64,000 nt of DNA from contig NZ_JAGGKP010000009.1 of assembly GCF_017873765.1 (NCBI RefSeq), positions 19,054-83,053 on the forward strand, given 5' to 3'. The notes under the pieces are model-generated. The model did no database searches and had not been told where the DNA came from. It saw only the letters and a program-made list of their open reading frames with translations. Positions 46,466 through 54,832 of this stretch are shown here, one piece after another; the first letter of the stretch is position 1, and the number at the start of each line of letters is the position of its first letter. Source of the DNA: Paenibacillus sediminis (GTDB lineage: Bacteria; Bacillota; Bacilli; Paenibacillales; Paenibacillaceae). The translations under genes and the position numbers were made by a program.

Positions 46466-47209
46466 CTAGGTTAATGCATCGAAGCAATCGAAGAGTGAGG
46501 CATCTTCCAGCCCGCTTGCCTGACGAATTTGGTCTAAATTCCCTTCAGCTACAACCTTGCCCTCGGAGAGCAGAACGAACGTATCACAAATTTTCTCAGC
46601 CGTGTCCAGTACATGGGTGGACATGAGTACTCCAGCTCCTCTCTTGCGCTCATCATCCAGCAGCGTAAGAAAGTCTTTCGTGGCTCTAGGGTCGAGACCA
46701 ATAAAGGGCTCATCAACGATATAAATATCGGGCTCAATTAAGAATCCGATCATTAACATCATCTTTTGCTGCATTCCTTTAGAGAAGCTGACAGGCAAAT
46801 CATCACGAACCTCCGTCATTCGAAACTTAGCTAAGAGTAACTCCGCTTTCGTCTTAAAATGTTCTCCGGTCATTCCGCTAGAGGCAGCTGCCAGCTCTAA
46901 ATGTTCCCATAATGTTAACGTTTCGTAAAACACGGGGCGCTCTGGTATGTAAGCATACTTCTGATTTGGCCCGCTAAACTGCACGGTGGCGATAGCATGC
47001 GTAAGCAAGTTCAATATCGTCTTGATCGTCGTACTTTTACCGGCACCGTTAGGTCCGATGAGTCCAACAAGCTGACCTGCCTTTACAGTAAGGCTCACGT
47101 CACGTATTCGAGAATGTCCAGCCTCGTAACCCGCTTCTTTAATTTTCACATCTAGTACAGTAACTTCAGCCGCCGTGTCCATTTTCTTAGAAAACCTTCT
47201 CTCTAGCAT
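46466..47209 (-). CDS. ecsA: ABC transporter ATP-binding protein EcsA-like
   Basis: 247 residues. Walker A GPNGAGKSTTIK, signature in VSFSKGMQQKMMLMIG, Walker B IYIVDEPFIGLD and H-loop STHVLD. The short helical domain YIPERPVFYETLTLWEHLEL is typical of EcsA. The start follows AAGGAG. Partner permease directly downstream. Confidence 0.92.
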   Translation of the reverse strand: MLERRFSKKMDTAAEVTVLDVKIKEAGYEAGHSRIRDVSLTVKAGQLVGLIGPNGAGKSTTIKTILNLLTHAIATVQFSGPNQKYAYIPERPVFYETLTLWEHLELAAASSGMTGEHFKTKAELLLAKFRMTEVRDDLPVSFSKGMQQKMMLMIGFLIEPDIYIVDEPFIGLDPRATKDFLTLLDDERKRGAGVLMSTHVLDTAEKICDTFVLLSEGKVVAEGNLDQIRQASGLEDASLFDCFDALT

Positions 47210-47219
47210 ATTTCTCTCC

Positions 47220-48539
47220 TTAAGAGATCGTTGTCATTTCATACGTCTCTCTATTTCGATGAGCCTCAGAAATATCCTTCTGCTCGATCGTGTTTTTAAG
47301 AACAATAACGATACATCCGAGGATGAATAAGAGAAGTCCTGATAATAAGAAGGCCGGAACAGGACCGTAGACCGTCACCAGAAAACCGCCCAGCACAGGT
47401 CCGATAATCGATGCACTCGTCGTTAAGCTGCCCACCGTGCCAAATACTCGCCCAATGAGGTGCTCGGGTGTCCTCTGCTGAAGAACAACTTGGAACGGAA
47501 TAAAGGTCATGCCTGCCCCTAAGCCTACAATGAAGAAAGCTGTAATAATAATGACATCTCCAACTACACCAAAAGGTCCGTAAGAAGCAAAAAGCGCTGA
47601 TATAGCAAGAACAATGCCCATAACCCCAGAACCTGAAGCCATTTTAACTAAAGCGGACCATTTAATACGCAAATGAATAATGGCCGCTAGCAGTGTACCA
47701 AATCCGCTTGACGCGATACACCAGCCAAGCAGTCCGTCAGGTACATTCGGAATTTCGCGGAAAAGCACAATGGTCTGAGAATCAGCAATTTGCAGAACGA
47801 GTATAACGACGGACAATAGCAATGATCCGAAGGCGATAATCGGTATACTTTTCATCGTTTGAATCCCTGCAGCGAGCTCACTCCAAAACGACGGCTTAGC
47901 ATCAACAGATGATCCTTCTTCCAAGGACCGATCCTTTCTGGAGTCATCTAGTCTCCGTCCAGCAAGTCCTAACAGCAATAAAGCTGAACTAAGAAATGTA
48001 GCCCCATTAATGTAAAAACATATAGTAACTCCAAATGCAGCGACTAAAATGCCGCCAATCGCAGGGCCGGCTATTTTCATACTTTGTTCAATCATCGAAC
48101 TGATTGATACCGCCCTATCTATCTGGTCATGAGGAACAATTTCTTTCAGTTTGCCGTTCTTGGCAGGTCCGAACAGGACATCAAACAACCCTTTTGCAAT
48201 GAGTAACATATACACTTGCCACATTTCCCCTACGAACACAAAACCAAGTACAATAAACACCCGAACGATATCGGACAAAATCATGAGCTTCTTGCGATCA
48301 AATTTATCGGCAATCATCCCTGCCAGCGGACCACCCACAAGAACAGGTACCGCTGCACAAAGTGTAGCCGCCGTTATTTCCCACGGGGTTGCATTCCACT
48401 TCAAACCTAACAGTGTTAACAGTGCTAGCAAGTAAAGCCAATCTCCTAAATTGGATACGAGCTGAGCTCCCATTAATAAAATGTAAGGACGGTTCTGACG
48501 AAGTGAACCTCCACTATTATCCGATCGTGATTTATTCAT
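47220..48539 (-). CDS. MFS transporter
   Basis: About 439 residues, twelve helices, MFS-3 class with GGPLAGMIADKFDRKKLMIL at loop 2-3. Resembles macrolide/bacitracin-type exporters of Bacillales. Start placed at ATG 48539, though the ribosome site GGAGA is about ten bases off and an alternative GTG lies six bases upstream. Ends 10 bases before ecsA, so the three genes are probably one operon. Confidence 0.87.
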   Translation of the reverse strand: MNKSRSDNSGGSLRQNRPYILLMGAQLVSNLGDWLYLLALLTLLGLKWNATPWEITAATLCAAVPVLVGGPLAGMIADKFDRKKLMILSDIVRVFIVLGFVFVGEMWQVYMLLIAKGLFDVLFGPAKNGKLKEIVPHDQIDRAVSISSMIEQSMKIAGPAIGGILVAAFGVTICFYINGATFLSSALLLLGLAGRRLDDSRKDRSLEEGSSVDAKPSFWSELAAGIQTMKSIPIIAFGSLLLSVVILVLQIADSQTIVLFREIPNVPDGLLGWCIASSGFGTLLAAIIHLRIKWSALVKMASGSGVMGIVLAISALFASYGPFGVVGDVIIITAFFIVGLGAGMTFIPFQVVLQQRTPEHLIGRVFGTVGSLTTSASIIGPVLGGFLVTVYGPVPAFLLSGLLLFILGCIVIVLKNTIEQKDISEAHRNRETYEMTTIS

Positions 48540-48737
48540 TTCATTCACTCTCCATTCATCATCTGAAACTATTGTATTCAAATGGAAGTGCCTCCCTCAT
48601 CCGTCCTGCGACGGATCCAATGCTCGGCTCAAGCATGATTTTTTGTTTATGATTCATATGAAATTTGTTGATTTTTCGGCTTATTAAGAGGTTAATAGAA
48701 ATAGATAATCATGAAGCATAAGGAGTGAGTGAAACAG

Positions 48738-49241
48738 ATGAAGTACGATATCAACGTGAGAGATGCGACCTTAGATGATCTTCCTGCCATTGTGGACATA
48801 TACAACTCCACTATTCCAGGTCGAATGGTTACGGCCGATACCGAGCCAGTCACTGTTCAGAGCCGAGTACCTTGGTTTAACGACCATTCACCTGACTTTC
48901 GCCCGCTATGGGTGGCAGAACATGAGGGTAATATTTGTGGATGGCTCAGCTTTCAATCGTTCTATGGAAGACCTGCCTATAATGCAACCGCTGAACTAAG
49001 CATCTACATCCATTCGGATTATCGCGGCGCAGGTCTTGGTCATTATTTATTGAACAAAGCAATCGAGACTTGCCCCGATCTGCATGTCAAAACATTGCTG
49101 GGATTTATTTTCGGTCATAACGAACCGAGTCTCCGTTTGTTTGAAAAATTCGGATTTGAGAAATGGGCTCACTTTCCTAATGTAGCAGAGTTAGACGGGA
49201 TTGAGCGTGACTTGGTCATCTTGGGGAAGAGAGTGGTATAG
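48738..49241 (+). CDS. GNAT N-acetyltransferase, phosphinothricin/methionine-sulfone type
   Basis: 167 residues. Opens with IRDATLDDLPAIVDIYNST-like sequence (NVRDATLDDLPAIVDIYN) and has the motif A IYIHSDYRGAGLGHYLLNKA, then LGFIFGHNEPSLRLFEKFGFEKW. Matches the YncA/Pat subgroup that acetylates phosphinothricin, methionine sulfone or sulfoximine. Start ATG 48738; the GTG at 48729 is only three bases from AAGGAG. Confidence 0.92.
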   Translation: MKYDINVRDATLDDLPAIVDIYNSTIPGRMVTADTEPVTVQSRVPWFNDHSPDFRPLWVAEHEGNICGWLSFQSFYGRPAYNATAELSIYIHSDYRGAGLGHYLLNKAIETCPDLHVKTLLGFIFGHNEPSLRLFEKFGFEKWAHFPNVAELDGIERDLVILGKRVV

Positions 49242-49261
49242 CCTCTGAAACTTATGCTGTA

Positions 49262-49291
49262 CCCCCCCTGAAACTTTAATGTTTTAGGGGG
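49262..49291 (+). terminator. Terminator of the Pat-like gene
   Basis: CCCCCTGAAAC and GTTTTAGGGGG arms; runs into the T-rich tandem repeat that supplies the T tract. Confidence 0.8.
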
Positions 49292-49345
49292 TTCTTTGTT
49301 TTCTTTGTTTTCTTTGTTTTCTTTGTTTTCTTTGTTTTCTTTGTT
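49292..49345. repeat. Perfect tandem repeat, 9 bases x 6
   Basis: Six exact copies of TTCTTTGTT directly after the terminator stem. Likely variable in copy number by slippage. Separates the chromosomal backbone from the arsenic island. Confidence 0.95.
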
Positions 49346-49365
49346 ATCTTCCCGTTAATATTAAC

Positions 49366-49378
49366 TTGCAAAATGCAA
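49366..49378. promoter_or_regulatory. ArsR-type operator, copy 1
   Basis: TTGCAAAATGCAA; shares TTGCAAAATGCAAATAA with the second copy at 49550, as a direct repeat. Sits ahead of the arsR-like stub. Confidence 0.55.
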
Positions 49379-49450
49379 ATAATTACTGTATAACTAAATC
49401 AAGAGATGATAAAAAATGGTAAATAAAAAAGGAGCTATTTTGAACAAGAT

Positions 49451-49579
49451 ATGATTATTCAATCCGATCAAGCTATTAAAACAAGTATGACAAAGTCTAA
49501 AATGTGCTGTACCCCGCTAGGATCATCGTTTTTTCTTTATATTATATATTTGCAAAATGCAAATAAAAGGAGTTTTTGA
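49451..49579 (+). pseudogene. Truncated N-terminal arm of a CC-motif ArsR regulator
   Basis: A 42-codon frame opening MIIQSDQAIKTSMTKSKMCC and continuing TPLGSSFF, then reading into the operator and the next ribosome site and stopping one base before the permease ATG. The CCTPLG stretch resembles the N-terminal arsenite-binding arm of Corynebacterium-type ArsR proteins, whose HTH is absent here. The only GGAG is 16 bases upstream, so translation is doubtful. Most likely the stub of a regulator that lost its middle and end. Confidence 0.45.
49547..49565. promoter_or_regulatory. ArsR-type operator, copy 2
   Basis: TATTTGCAAAATGCAAATA: eight-base perfect arms around AAA, immediately before the permease ribosome site. 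Would block transcription into the permease. Confidence 0.6.
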
Positions 49580-49580
49580 T

Positions 49581-50441
49581 ATGGACATATTTAAAAGCTT
49601 TCTCTCTATTGCAATCGAATTAACACTCTTGTTTATCGTGATATCCTTTTTAATCTCATTAATTCAAGGCTTTATTCCTTATGAAAAGATGCAAAAGGTC
49701 TTATCCGGAAAAAACGCATTCTTAGGAGCCCTTGCCGCTGTGGTACTGGCATTTATTACACCGTTTTGCTCCTGCTCGACCATTCCTATAGTTGTGAATT
49801 TACTTCATAAAAAAATTCGATTTGGCGTCGTTATGGTCTTTCTGTTTTCGTCACCGGTTCTTGACCCGACGATCATTACGCTCATGGCAGCAACACTTGG
49901 AATGAAAGTTGCTTTGACATATACGATAATAACCTCGATATTCTCTTTGATCATTGGGTTTCTTTTAGAAAAGTTGGGACTTGAATCGGCTGTAAAAAAC
50001 GTGGTGATGACGGGCTATCAAGAGAGTCACGCGAAATTCAGCATTAAGAATGCGGCTATTGAAACCTTAGTTTTAATGAAAACTGTTTATCCTTATTTGC
50101 TTATAGGAGCTGCTATTGGTTCGGTAATACATGGATTAGTACCAACCGAGTGGATTTCAACTTATTTTGGGGGAGATCGATGGTGGTTAGTTCCTGTCGC
50201 TGCGATCATAGGAATTCCTTTATACATCAGACTTTCTACGATGATTCCCCTATCACAAATTTTAATTGCAAAAGGGATGGCTATTGCACCAGTTATGGCA
50301 CTGATGATCAGTTCTGCCGGAGCGAGCTTGCCAGAAATAACACTGCTCAATTCGATTTTTCAAAAACGTCTAGTCACTGCTTTCATCGTCTCCGTCTTTA
50401 GCATGGCAACATTATCAGGACTGCTATTTTATATTCTGTGA
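49581..50441 (+). CDS. DUF318/UPF0718 permease (ArsP-like)
   Basis: 286 residues, about eight helices. Conserved FITPFCSCSTIPIVVNLL, FLFSSPVLDPTIITLM and IPLYIRLSTMIPLSQILIAKG are the family hallmarks; CSC in the membrane is thought to bind trivalent arsenicals. ArsP members export methylated or aromatic As(III). The start ATG 49581 follows AAGGAG; the longer ATG at 49557 lies within the operator. First gene of a unit with two small Cys proteins. Confidence 0.87.
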   Translation: MDIFKSFLSIAIELTLLFIVISFLISLIQGFIPYEKMQKVLSGKNAFLGALAAVVLAFITPFCSCSTIPIVVNLLHKKIRFGVVMVFLFSSPVLDPTIITLMAATLGMKVALTYTIITSIFSLIIGFLLEKLGLESAVKNVVMTGYQESHAKFSIKNAAIETLVLMKTVYPYLLIGAAIGSVIHGLVPTEWISTYFGGDRWWLVPVAAIIGIPLYIRLSTMIPLSQILIAKGMAIAPVMALMISSAGASLPEITLLNSIFQKRLVTAFIVSVFSMATLSGLLFYIL

Positions 50442-50454
50442 GGAGGTGAAACAT

Positions 50455-50568
50455 ATGAAATGGGTTGGGCACTTGTTTAGCAAAAAACAATCGTCTTGCT
50501 GCGATGTAAAAATTGAAGAAGTAAAAGACAAACCGGCATCTTGCTGTGATTCTCAAAAACAAAAATAA
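50455..50568 (+). CDS. Tiny cysteine-pair protein, 37 residues
   Basis: 37 codons, ATG eight bases after AGGAGG and 13 bases after the permease stop. Two SCCD motifs (QSSCCDVKIEEVKDK and PASCCDSQ) about 16 residues apart in a Lys-rich chain. Paired vicinal cysteines bind soft metalloids such as As(III) or Sb(III), so it may be a chaperone or buffer for the permease. No family recognised. Confidence 0.7.
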   Translation: MKWVGHLFSKKQSSCCDVKIEEVKDKPASCCDSQKQK

Positions 50569-50588
50569 AACCGAGGAGTGATTAGACT

Positions 50589-50771
50589 ATGGACATGAAC
50601 GTATATGGTATAGAGAAACTTATGTTCCAGAAGCAAAAAGAAATTGAAAATTACGCTAAGAATGCTTGGCAATTCAATCATTTAAAGAAGTGCAAGGATG
50701 GCTTCTTAAATAAAATTACAACCCGATTCTTCCATAAACAAACTCATGTAGATGTATGCTGCAGCTGTTAA
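50589..50771 (+). CDS. Small protein ending in CCSC, 60 residues
   Basis: 60 residues from ATG 50589, eight bases after GAGGAG. Basic helical body (YGIEKLMFQKQKEIENYAKN, then CKDGFLNKITTRFFHK) and a C-terminal VDVCCSC. Follows the 37-residue protein by 20 bases and precedes a terminator, so the permease and both small genes form one transcript. The terminal cysteine cluster suggests metalloid or redox binding; function unknown. Confidence 0.7.
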   Translation: MDMNVYGIEKLMFQKQKEIENYAKNAWQFNHLKKCKDGFLNKITTRFFHKQTHVDVCCSC

Positions 50772-50811
50772 CAATGAATGATCAGTCGTGGGCCTTATAG
50801 TATTAGATGAT

Positions 50812-50846
50812 TAGCTTCTGCAATAGTGCAGAAGCTATATTTATTT
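50812..50846 (+). terminator. Terminator of the permease unit
   Basis: TAGCTTCTGCA and TGCAGAAGCTA perfect arms, ATAG loop, then TATTTATTTT. Confidence 0.88.
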
Positions 50847-50865
50847 TCGCATATTAGATCTTGAT

Positions 50866-50887
50866 TATATAATTGATTAATTATATA
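50866..50887. promoter_or_regulatory. Operator upstream of arsR
   Basis: Nine-base perfect arms, TATATAATT and AATTATATA, around GATT, 35 bases before the arsR start. Different in sequence from the TTTGCA operators, so a separate regulator controls this half. Confidence 0.6.
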
Positions 50888-50922
50888 TTTATATCGTGTT
50901 TTAAGAGGGGGGGAACTACATA

Positions 50923-51237
50923 TTGGATGATCACATTTATGATATGGCTGAAAGTCTTAAATTGCTGGCCGACAAGACGAGGTTAACCATCATTGCGTTA
51001 TTAAAGGAACAGGAACTGTGTGTTTGTGACATTACAGAGATTACTGGTATGTCCCAACCAAATGCCAGCCAGCATCTGCGTAAATTAAAAGCTGCTGGGG
51101 TTGTTAACGAGAGCCGAAGGGGTCAATGGGTATACTATTCACTTAATACAACAAATAAGCCTTACATGGAATGTATTTATGAGCATCTACCATCCATGAA
51201 AGAAAAGATCAGCGCGCTAAAAGGAAGTTGCTGCTAA
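50923..51237 (+). CDS. arsR: Arsenical-resistance repressor ArsR
   Basis: 104-residue winged-helix ArsR/SmtB repressor. The As(III) site is ELCVCDI at the start of the recognition region, followed by [20 protein letters not shown]-terminal KGSCC adds two more cysteines. Starts at TTG 50923 behind AGAGGGGGGG. Releases its operator when arsenite binds. First gene of arsR-arsB-arsC. Confidence 0.94.
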   Translation: MDDHIYDMAESLKLLADKTRLTIIALLKEQELCVCDITEITGMSQPNASQHLRKLKAAGVVNESRRGQWVYYSLNTTNKPYMECIYEHLPSMKEKISALKGSCC

Positions 51238-51251
51238 ATACAGGAGGAAGT

Positions 51252-52544
51252 ATGACTTTAATTGCTGTTATCATTTTTCTCGTTACAATCACTTTTGTTA
51301 TCTGGCAACCGAAAGGGCTTAATATTGGTTGGTCAGCAATGGGCGGTGCCATTCTAGCCCTCATCTTTGGTGTTGTGTCTTTTCAAGACGTTGAAACCGT
51401 TACGGGCATGGTTTGGAACGCTACGCTAGCGTTTGTAGCCGTTATCCTCATTTCCTTAATTCTTGATGAAATTGGATTTTTTGAATGGGCGGCTCTTCAT
51501 ATGGCTCGTTTAGCAAAAGGAAATGGCAAGTTGATGTTTGTTTATATCATATTACTCGGTGCCGCTGTTGCAACTTTTTTCGCAAACGATGGTGCAGCTC
51601 TAATTTTGACACCCATTGTACTGGCTATGGTACGCGCACTTAAATTTGATGACAAAATGATTCTGCCTTTTATTATGGCTAGTGGTTTTATTGCGGATAC
51701 GACTTCTCTACCGCTCATTGTCAGTAACTTAGTTAATATTGTTTCGGCGGACTACTTTGGTATTGGATTTGTCCATTACGCAAGCCGAATGATTGTACCT
51801 ACCCTGTTTTCTTTAGGTGCAAGTTTGCTCGTCCTTTATTTATTCTTCCGAAAAAGTATACCTAGCCATTACGATTTTGCCCAACTTAAAAAACCTGTTG
51901 AAGCGATAAAGGATATAAGATTATTTAAATTATCCTGGGTAATTTTAGCCGTTTTACTGGTCGCATATTTAGGAAGTCAATATATTCATGTACCTGTATC
52001 CGTCATCGCAGGAGCAGCCGCGATCCTGTTCATTATCGCAGCTCGCAGAAGTAATGTTATTCAAACGAAAAAGATCATTAAAGAAGCTCCTTGGGCTGTT
52101 GTTGTATTTTCCATTGGGATGTACGTAGTTGTGTACGGGCTTCGCAATGTAGGTCTTACAGACGCACTGGGAGAATTAATTCAAAAGGTCGCTGATCAAG
52201 GGTTATTTGTAACTACAGTAGGCATGGGATTTCTTGCTGCAATTCTATCATCAATAATGAATAACATGCCTACAGTTATGATTGATGCTCTAGCTATCAA
52301 GGGGACGCATACCGAAGGTGTGATTCGTGAGGCACTAATATACTCAAATGTAATCGGCAGTGATTTAGGTCCGAAAATAACACCCATTGGCTCCCTTGCG
52401 ACTTTACTTTGGCTGCATGTGTTATCCCGAAAGGATGTCAAAATCACTTGGGGCAGCTACTTTAAAACTGGAATACTATTAACTGTTCCAACCTTAATAA
52501 TTACACTTGTCGGGCTCTACCTATGGCTTAACATCATTTCATAA
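51252..52544 (+). CDS. arsB: Arsenite efflux pump ArsB
   Basis: 430 residues, about twelve helices of the ArsB/NhaD ion-transporter superfamily. [20 protein letters not shown] and [16 protein letters not shown] are conserved pore segments. Exports arsenite/antimonite, alone or with ArsA (none here). The start ATG 51252 is only four bases after AGGAGG; the frame to 51228 overlaps arsR and is rejected. Confidence 0.93.
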   Translation: MTLIAVIIFLVTITFVIWQPKGLNIGWSAMGGAILALIFGVVSFQDVETVTGMVWNATLAFVAVILISLILDEIGFFEWAALHMARLAKGNGKLMFVYIILLGAAVATFFANDGAALILTPIVLAMVRALKFDDKMILPFIMASGFIADTTSLPLIVSNLVNIVSADYFGIGFVHYASRMIVPTLFSLGASLLVLYLFFRKSIPSHYDFAQLKKPVEAIKDIRLFKLSWVILAVLLVAYLGSQYIHVPVSVIAGAAAILFIIAARRSNVIQTKKIIKEAPWAVVVFSIGMYVVVYGLRNVGLTDALGELIQKVADQGLFVTTVGMGFLAAILSSIMNNMPTVMIDALAIKGTHTEGVIREALIYSNVIGSDLGPKITPIGSLATLLWLHVLSRKDVKITWGSYFKTGILLTVPTLIITLVGLYLWLNIIS

Positions 52545-52570
52545 TCAAATTTCGAATGGAGAGATTAAAG

Positions 52571-52996
52571 ATGGAAAGAAAACCACTTGTTTATTTTTTG
52601 TGCACAGGAAACTCTTGCAGAAGTCAAATCGCTGAAGGTTTTTTAAGAGAACTAGGCGGCGACAAATATGAAGTGAAAAGTGCTGGCCTTGAGGCCCATG
52701 GCTTAAACCCTCGCGCGGTGCAGGTCATGAATGAAGCAGGCATCGATATTAGCAAACACAGCTCCGATGTCATTGATCCAGAAATTTTAAATCGTGCTGA
52801 TTATGTAATCACGCTATGCGGTCATGCAGATGAACACTGCCCAGTTATCTCCAACCCAAACGTAACGAAATGGCACTGGGGTTTCGACGACCCAGCGAAA
52901 GCAACAGGAACAGAAGAAGAAATTATGAATCAATTCCGCGCTGTTCGGGATGCGATTAGAAATCGGATAGAACAGTTTGTTAAAGAAGGAAAATAA
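52571..52996 (+). CDS. arsC: Arsenate reductase, thioredoxin-coupled
   Basis: 141 residues, low-molecular-weight phosphatase fold. Catalytic loop CTGNSCRSQ (first Cys nucleophile) and the redox pair in [14 protein letters not shown] give the three-Cys relay of the S. aureus/B. subtilis type. Reduces arsenate to arsenite for ArsB. Start ATG 52571 after GGAGA; the ATG 15 bases upstream has no site. Confidence 0.95.
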   Translation: MERKPLVYFLCTGNSCRSQIAEGFLRELGGDKYEVKSAGLEAHGLNPRAVQVMNEAGIDISKHSSDVIDPEILNRADYVITLCGHADEHCPVISNPNVTKWHWGFDDPAKATGTEEEIMNQFRAVRDAIRNRIEQFVKEGK

Positions 52997-53014
52997 AACG
53001 TTCATGATAACACA

Positions 53015-53051
53015 AAGACCGAAATTAGATGAAAGCTCTAATTTCGGTCTT
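53015..53051. terminator. Terminator after arsC
   Basis: AAGACCGAAATTAGA and TCTAATTTCGGTCTT perfect arms, seven-base loop, between convergent genes. Confidence 0.88.
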
Positions 53052-53067
53052 ATTTCATTCAATTATT

Positions 53068-54606
53068 TTATGCTCTTTCTGTCTGCTGTGTTATGCCCTC
53101 GGCTCCATCAACAGGAGACGGCGCTTGATTTCTAAGAAACCATACGCTTATAAGTCCAGCGAGCGCGATGCCTACCATGAGAATAAACAGGGAGTTCAGA
53201 CTGCCTTCAAGTACTTGTCTGAGAGCTTTAACAGTGTCTGCTGAAAGTCCCTTGTTGCTTTCCGCAGATAATAGATGATTAATATCGTCCATTGTGAGCC
53301 GTCTTGTGCCTGCGCTTTCGCTTGCAGTCAATTGATTTATTCTCACATTCAGCCATGTACCAAACACCGCCGCGCCTATCGTCTGCCCAAGTGATCGCAG
53401 GAACGTATTTAAGGCCGTAGATGCTCCTCTTAAATGATAGCCTACAGACGACTGCGCAATGATCGTAAATACGGTGATCGAGAAGCCAAAACCGATACCG
53501 TAAATAAAGGTAAGAACGAATAGAACGATTTGCGGGGTGCTGTGTGAAGCAATAGCCATGACAATTGTACCTAGCAGTATCGCTGACAGTCCAATTGCAG
53601 CTGTGTATCTAGAACCTGCTGTAACGATTCGGCTCCCGCCCCACATCGATCCAATCATCCAGCCAATGGACATGGGGGCCATAACAAGTCCGGACATCGT
53701 TGCATTCTCTCCTAATACACCTTGCACCCAGAGCGGTAAGTACGAGCTGAGGCCAATGAGTAGCGAACTAACGAATAAAGCCGCTGCGCCTGAAACGGCG
53801 ATGTCCCAAACTCGAAACAGTCTAAGAGGCACCATCGGTTCCTCCGCCCTCTGTTCGATGAATAGGAATAATGCTATGAAAATAACCGCAGCTGCAAACA
53901 TAGAAATAACGATTGGCGAGTTCCAAGACGCATGTTGTCCCCCGAGTGCAAGGCCTATCAGCAAAGCCATAACTCCAATCACTAAAGTAAATGCTCCGGC
54001 AAAGTCTATTTTAACGCGTCTTCGCTCTATATTTTCATGTAAATATTTAATGATAACGACAATCGACAGCAGCCCAAAAGGAACGTTGAACCCAAAAATC
54101 CACCGCCAAGACAACGAGTCGACAAAGTAGCCTCCGATAAGCGGACCGAGTAATGAAGAAATGCCCCAGACAGAGCTGAGCAGCCCTTGAACTTTAGCAC
54201 GCTCTTCGATTTTGTAGATATCACCGATAATGGTATACGTTACAGGAATAAGCCCACCGGCTCCAATCCCTTGCAGCGCGCGGAAAAGGATCAGCTGCTC
54301 CATGCTTTGCGCAAACCCGCATAAGACAGACCCAAGTAAAAATAAAATAGAACCTATTAAAAAAACCGGCTTTCGCCCGTATAAATCTGAAATTTTGCCG
54401 AAGATTGGCGTAGATGCCGCCATCGTGAGCAAATATGCGGTAAATACCCAGCTCATCAGCTGGACACTACCGAATTCACTGACGATTGCCGGATTTGCCG
54501 GTCCAATAACCGTACCTTCGATGGCCGCTAAGAACGTCGATAGCAGCAGTCCTGCCATAATATATTTTCGCCTCAATACAGGCTTCGAATGATTAGAAGA
54601 ACTCAC
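53068..54606 (-). CDS. MFS drug exporter, EmrB/QacA (DHA2, 14-helix) family
   Basis: 512 residues, 14 helices. Motif A GKISDLYGRKPVFLIGS and motif C-like VWGISSLLGPLIGGYFVDSL are clear. Proton-driven export of hydrophobic drugs. GTG at 54606 is the likely start though GGAAGG is about 12 bases away. No regulator is adjacent. Confidence 0.92.
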   Translation of the reverse strand: MSSSNHSKPVLRRKYIMAGLLLSTFLAAIEGTVIGPANPAIVSEFGSVQLMSWVFTAYLLTMAASTPIFGKISDLYGRKPVFLIGSILFLLGSVLCGFAQSMEQLILFRALQGIGAGGLIPVTYTIIGDIYKIEERAKVQGLLSSVWGISSLLGPLIGGYFVDSLSWRWIFGFNVPFGLLSIVVIIKYLHENIERRRVKIDFAGAFTLVIGVMALLIGLALGGQHASWNSPIVISMFAAAVIFIALFLFIEQRAEEPMVPLRLFRVWDIAVSGAAALFVSSLLIGLSSYLPLWVQGVLGENATMSGLVMAPMSIGWMIGSMWGGSRIVTAGSRYTAAIGLSAILLGTIVMAIASHSTPQIVLFVLTFIYGIGFGFSITVFTIIAQSSVGYHLRGASTALNTFLRSLGQTIGAAVFGTWLNVRINQLTASESAGTRRLTMDDINHLLSAESNKGLSADTVKALRQVLEGSLNSLFILMVGIALAGLISVWFLRNQAPSPVDGAEGITQQTERA

Positions 54607-54832
54607 TTTAGAATGTTCCTTCCCTATTTCGTATGATATGGATAGTCTAAAGGAATCATCCCGGAAAAGAAAGTCTGTTTAACGACTTTGATTAACAACC
54701 ACGAAACGTATGCTGCCCTTCCGCAGCTCTCGCTATTAAAAAATTACAAAATTTTTACATAAATTTGGATGTTAATCGTCGTTTTTCGGTGATAATATAC
54801 AAATTAACAATATACAGCTTAGGAGGAAACTG

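Noticed and set aside
48600..48720. Possible small gene between MFS and GNAT genes
   Set aside because: Only short frames without ribosome sites; reads as a divergent promoter region.
49557..49580. Upstream ATG of the DUF318 permease
   Set aside because: It lies inside the operator palindrome and before the ribosome site; ATG 49581 is correct.
53537..54130. 197-codon frame antisense to the DHA2 exporter
   Set aside because: Composition follows the mirrored exporter codons, no ribosome site, exporter clearly real.
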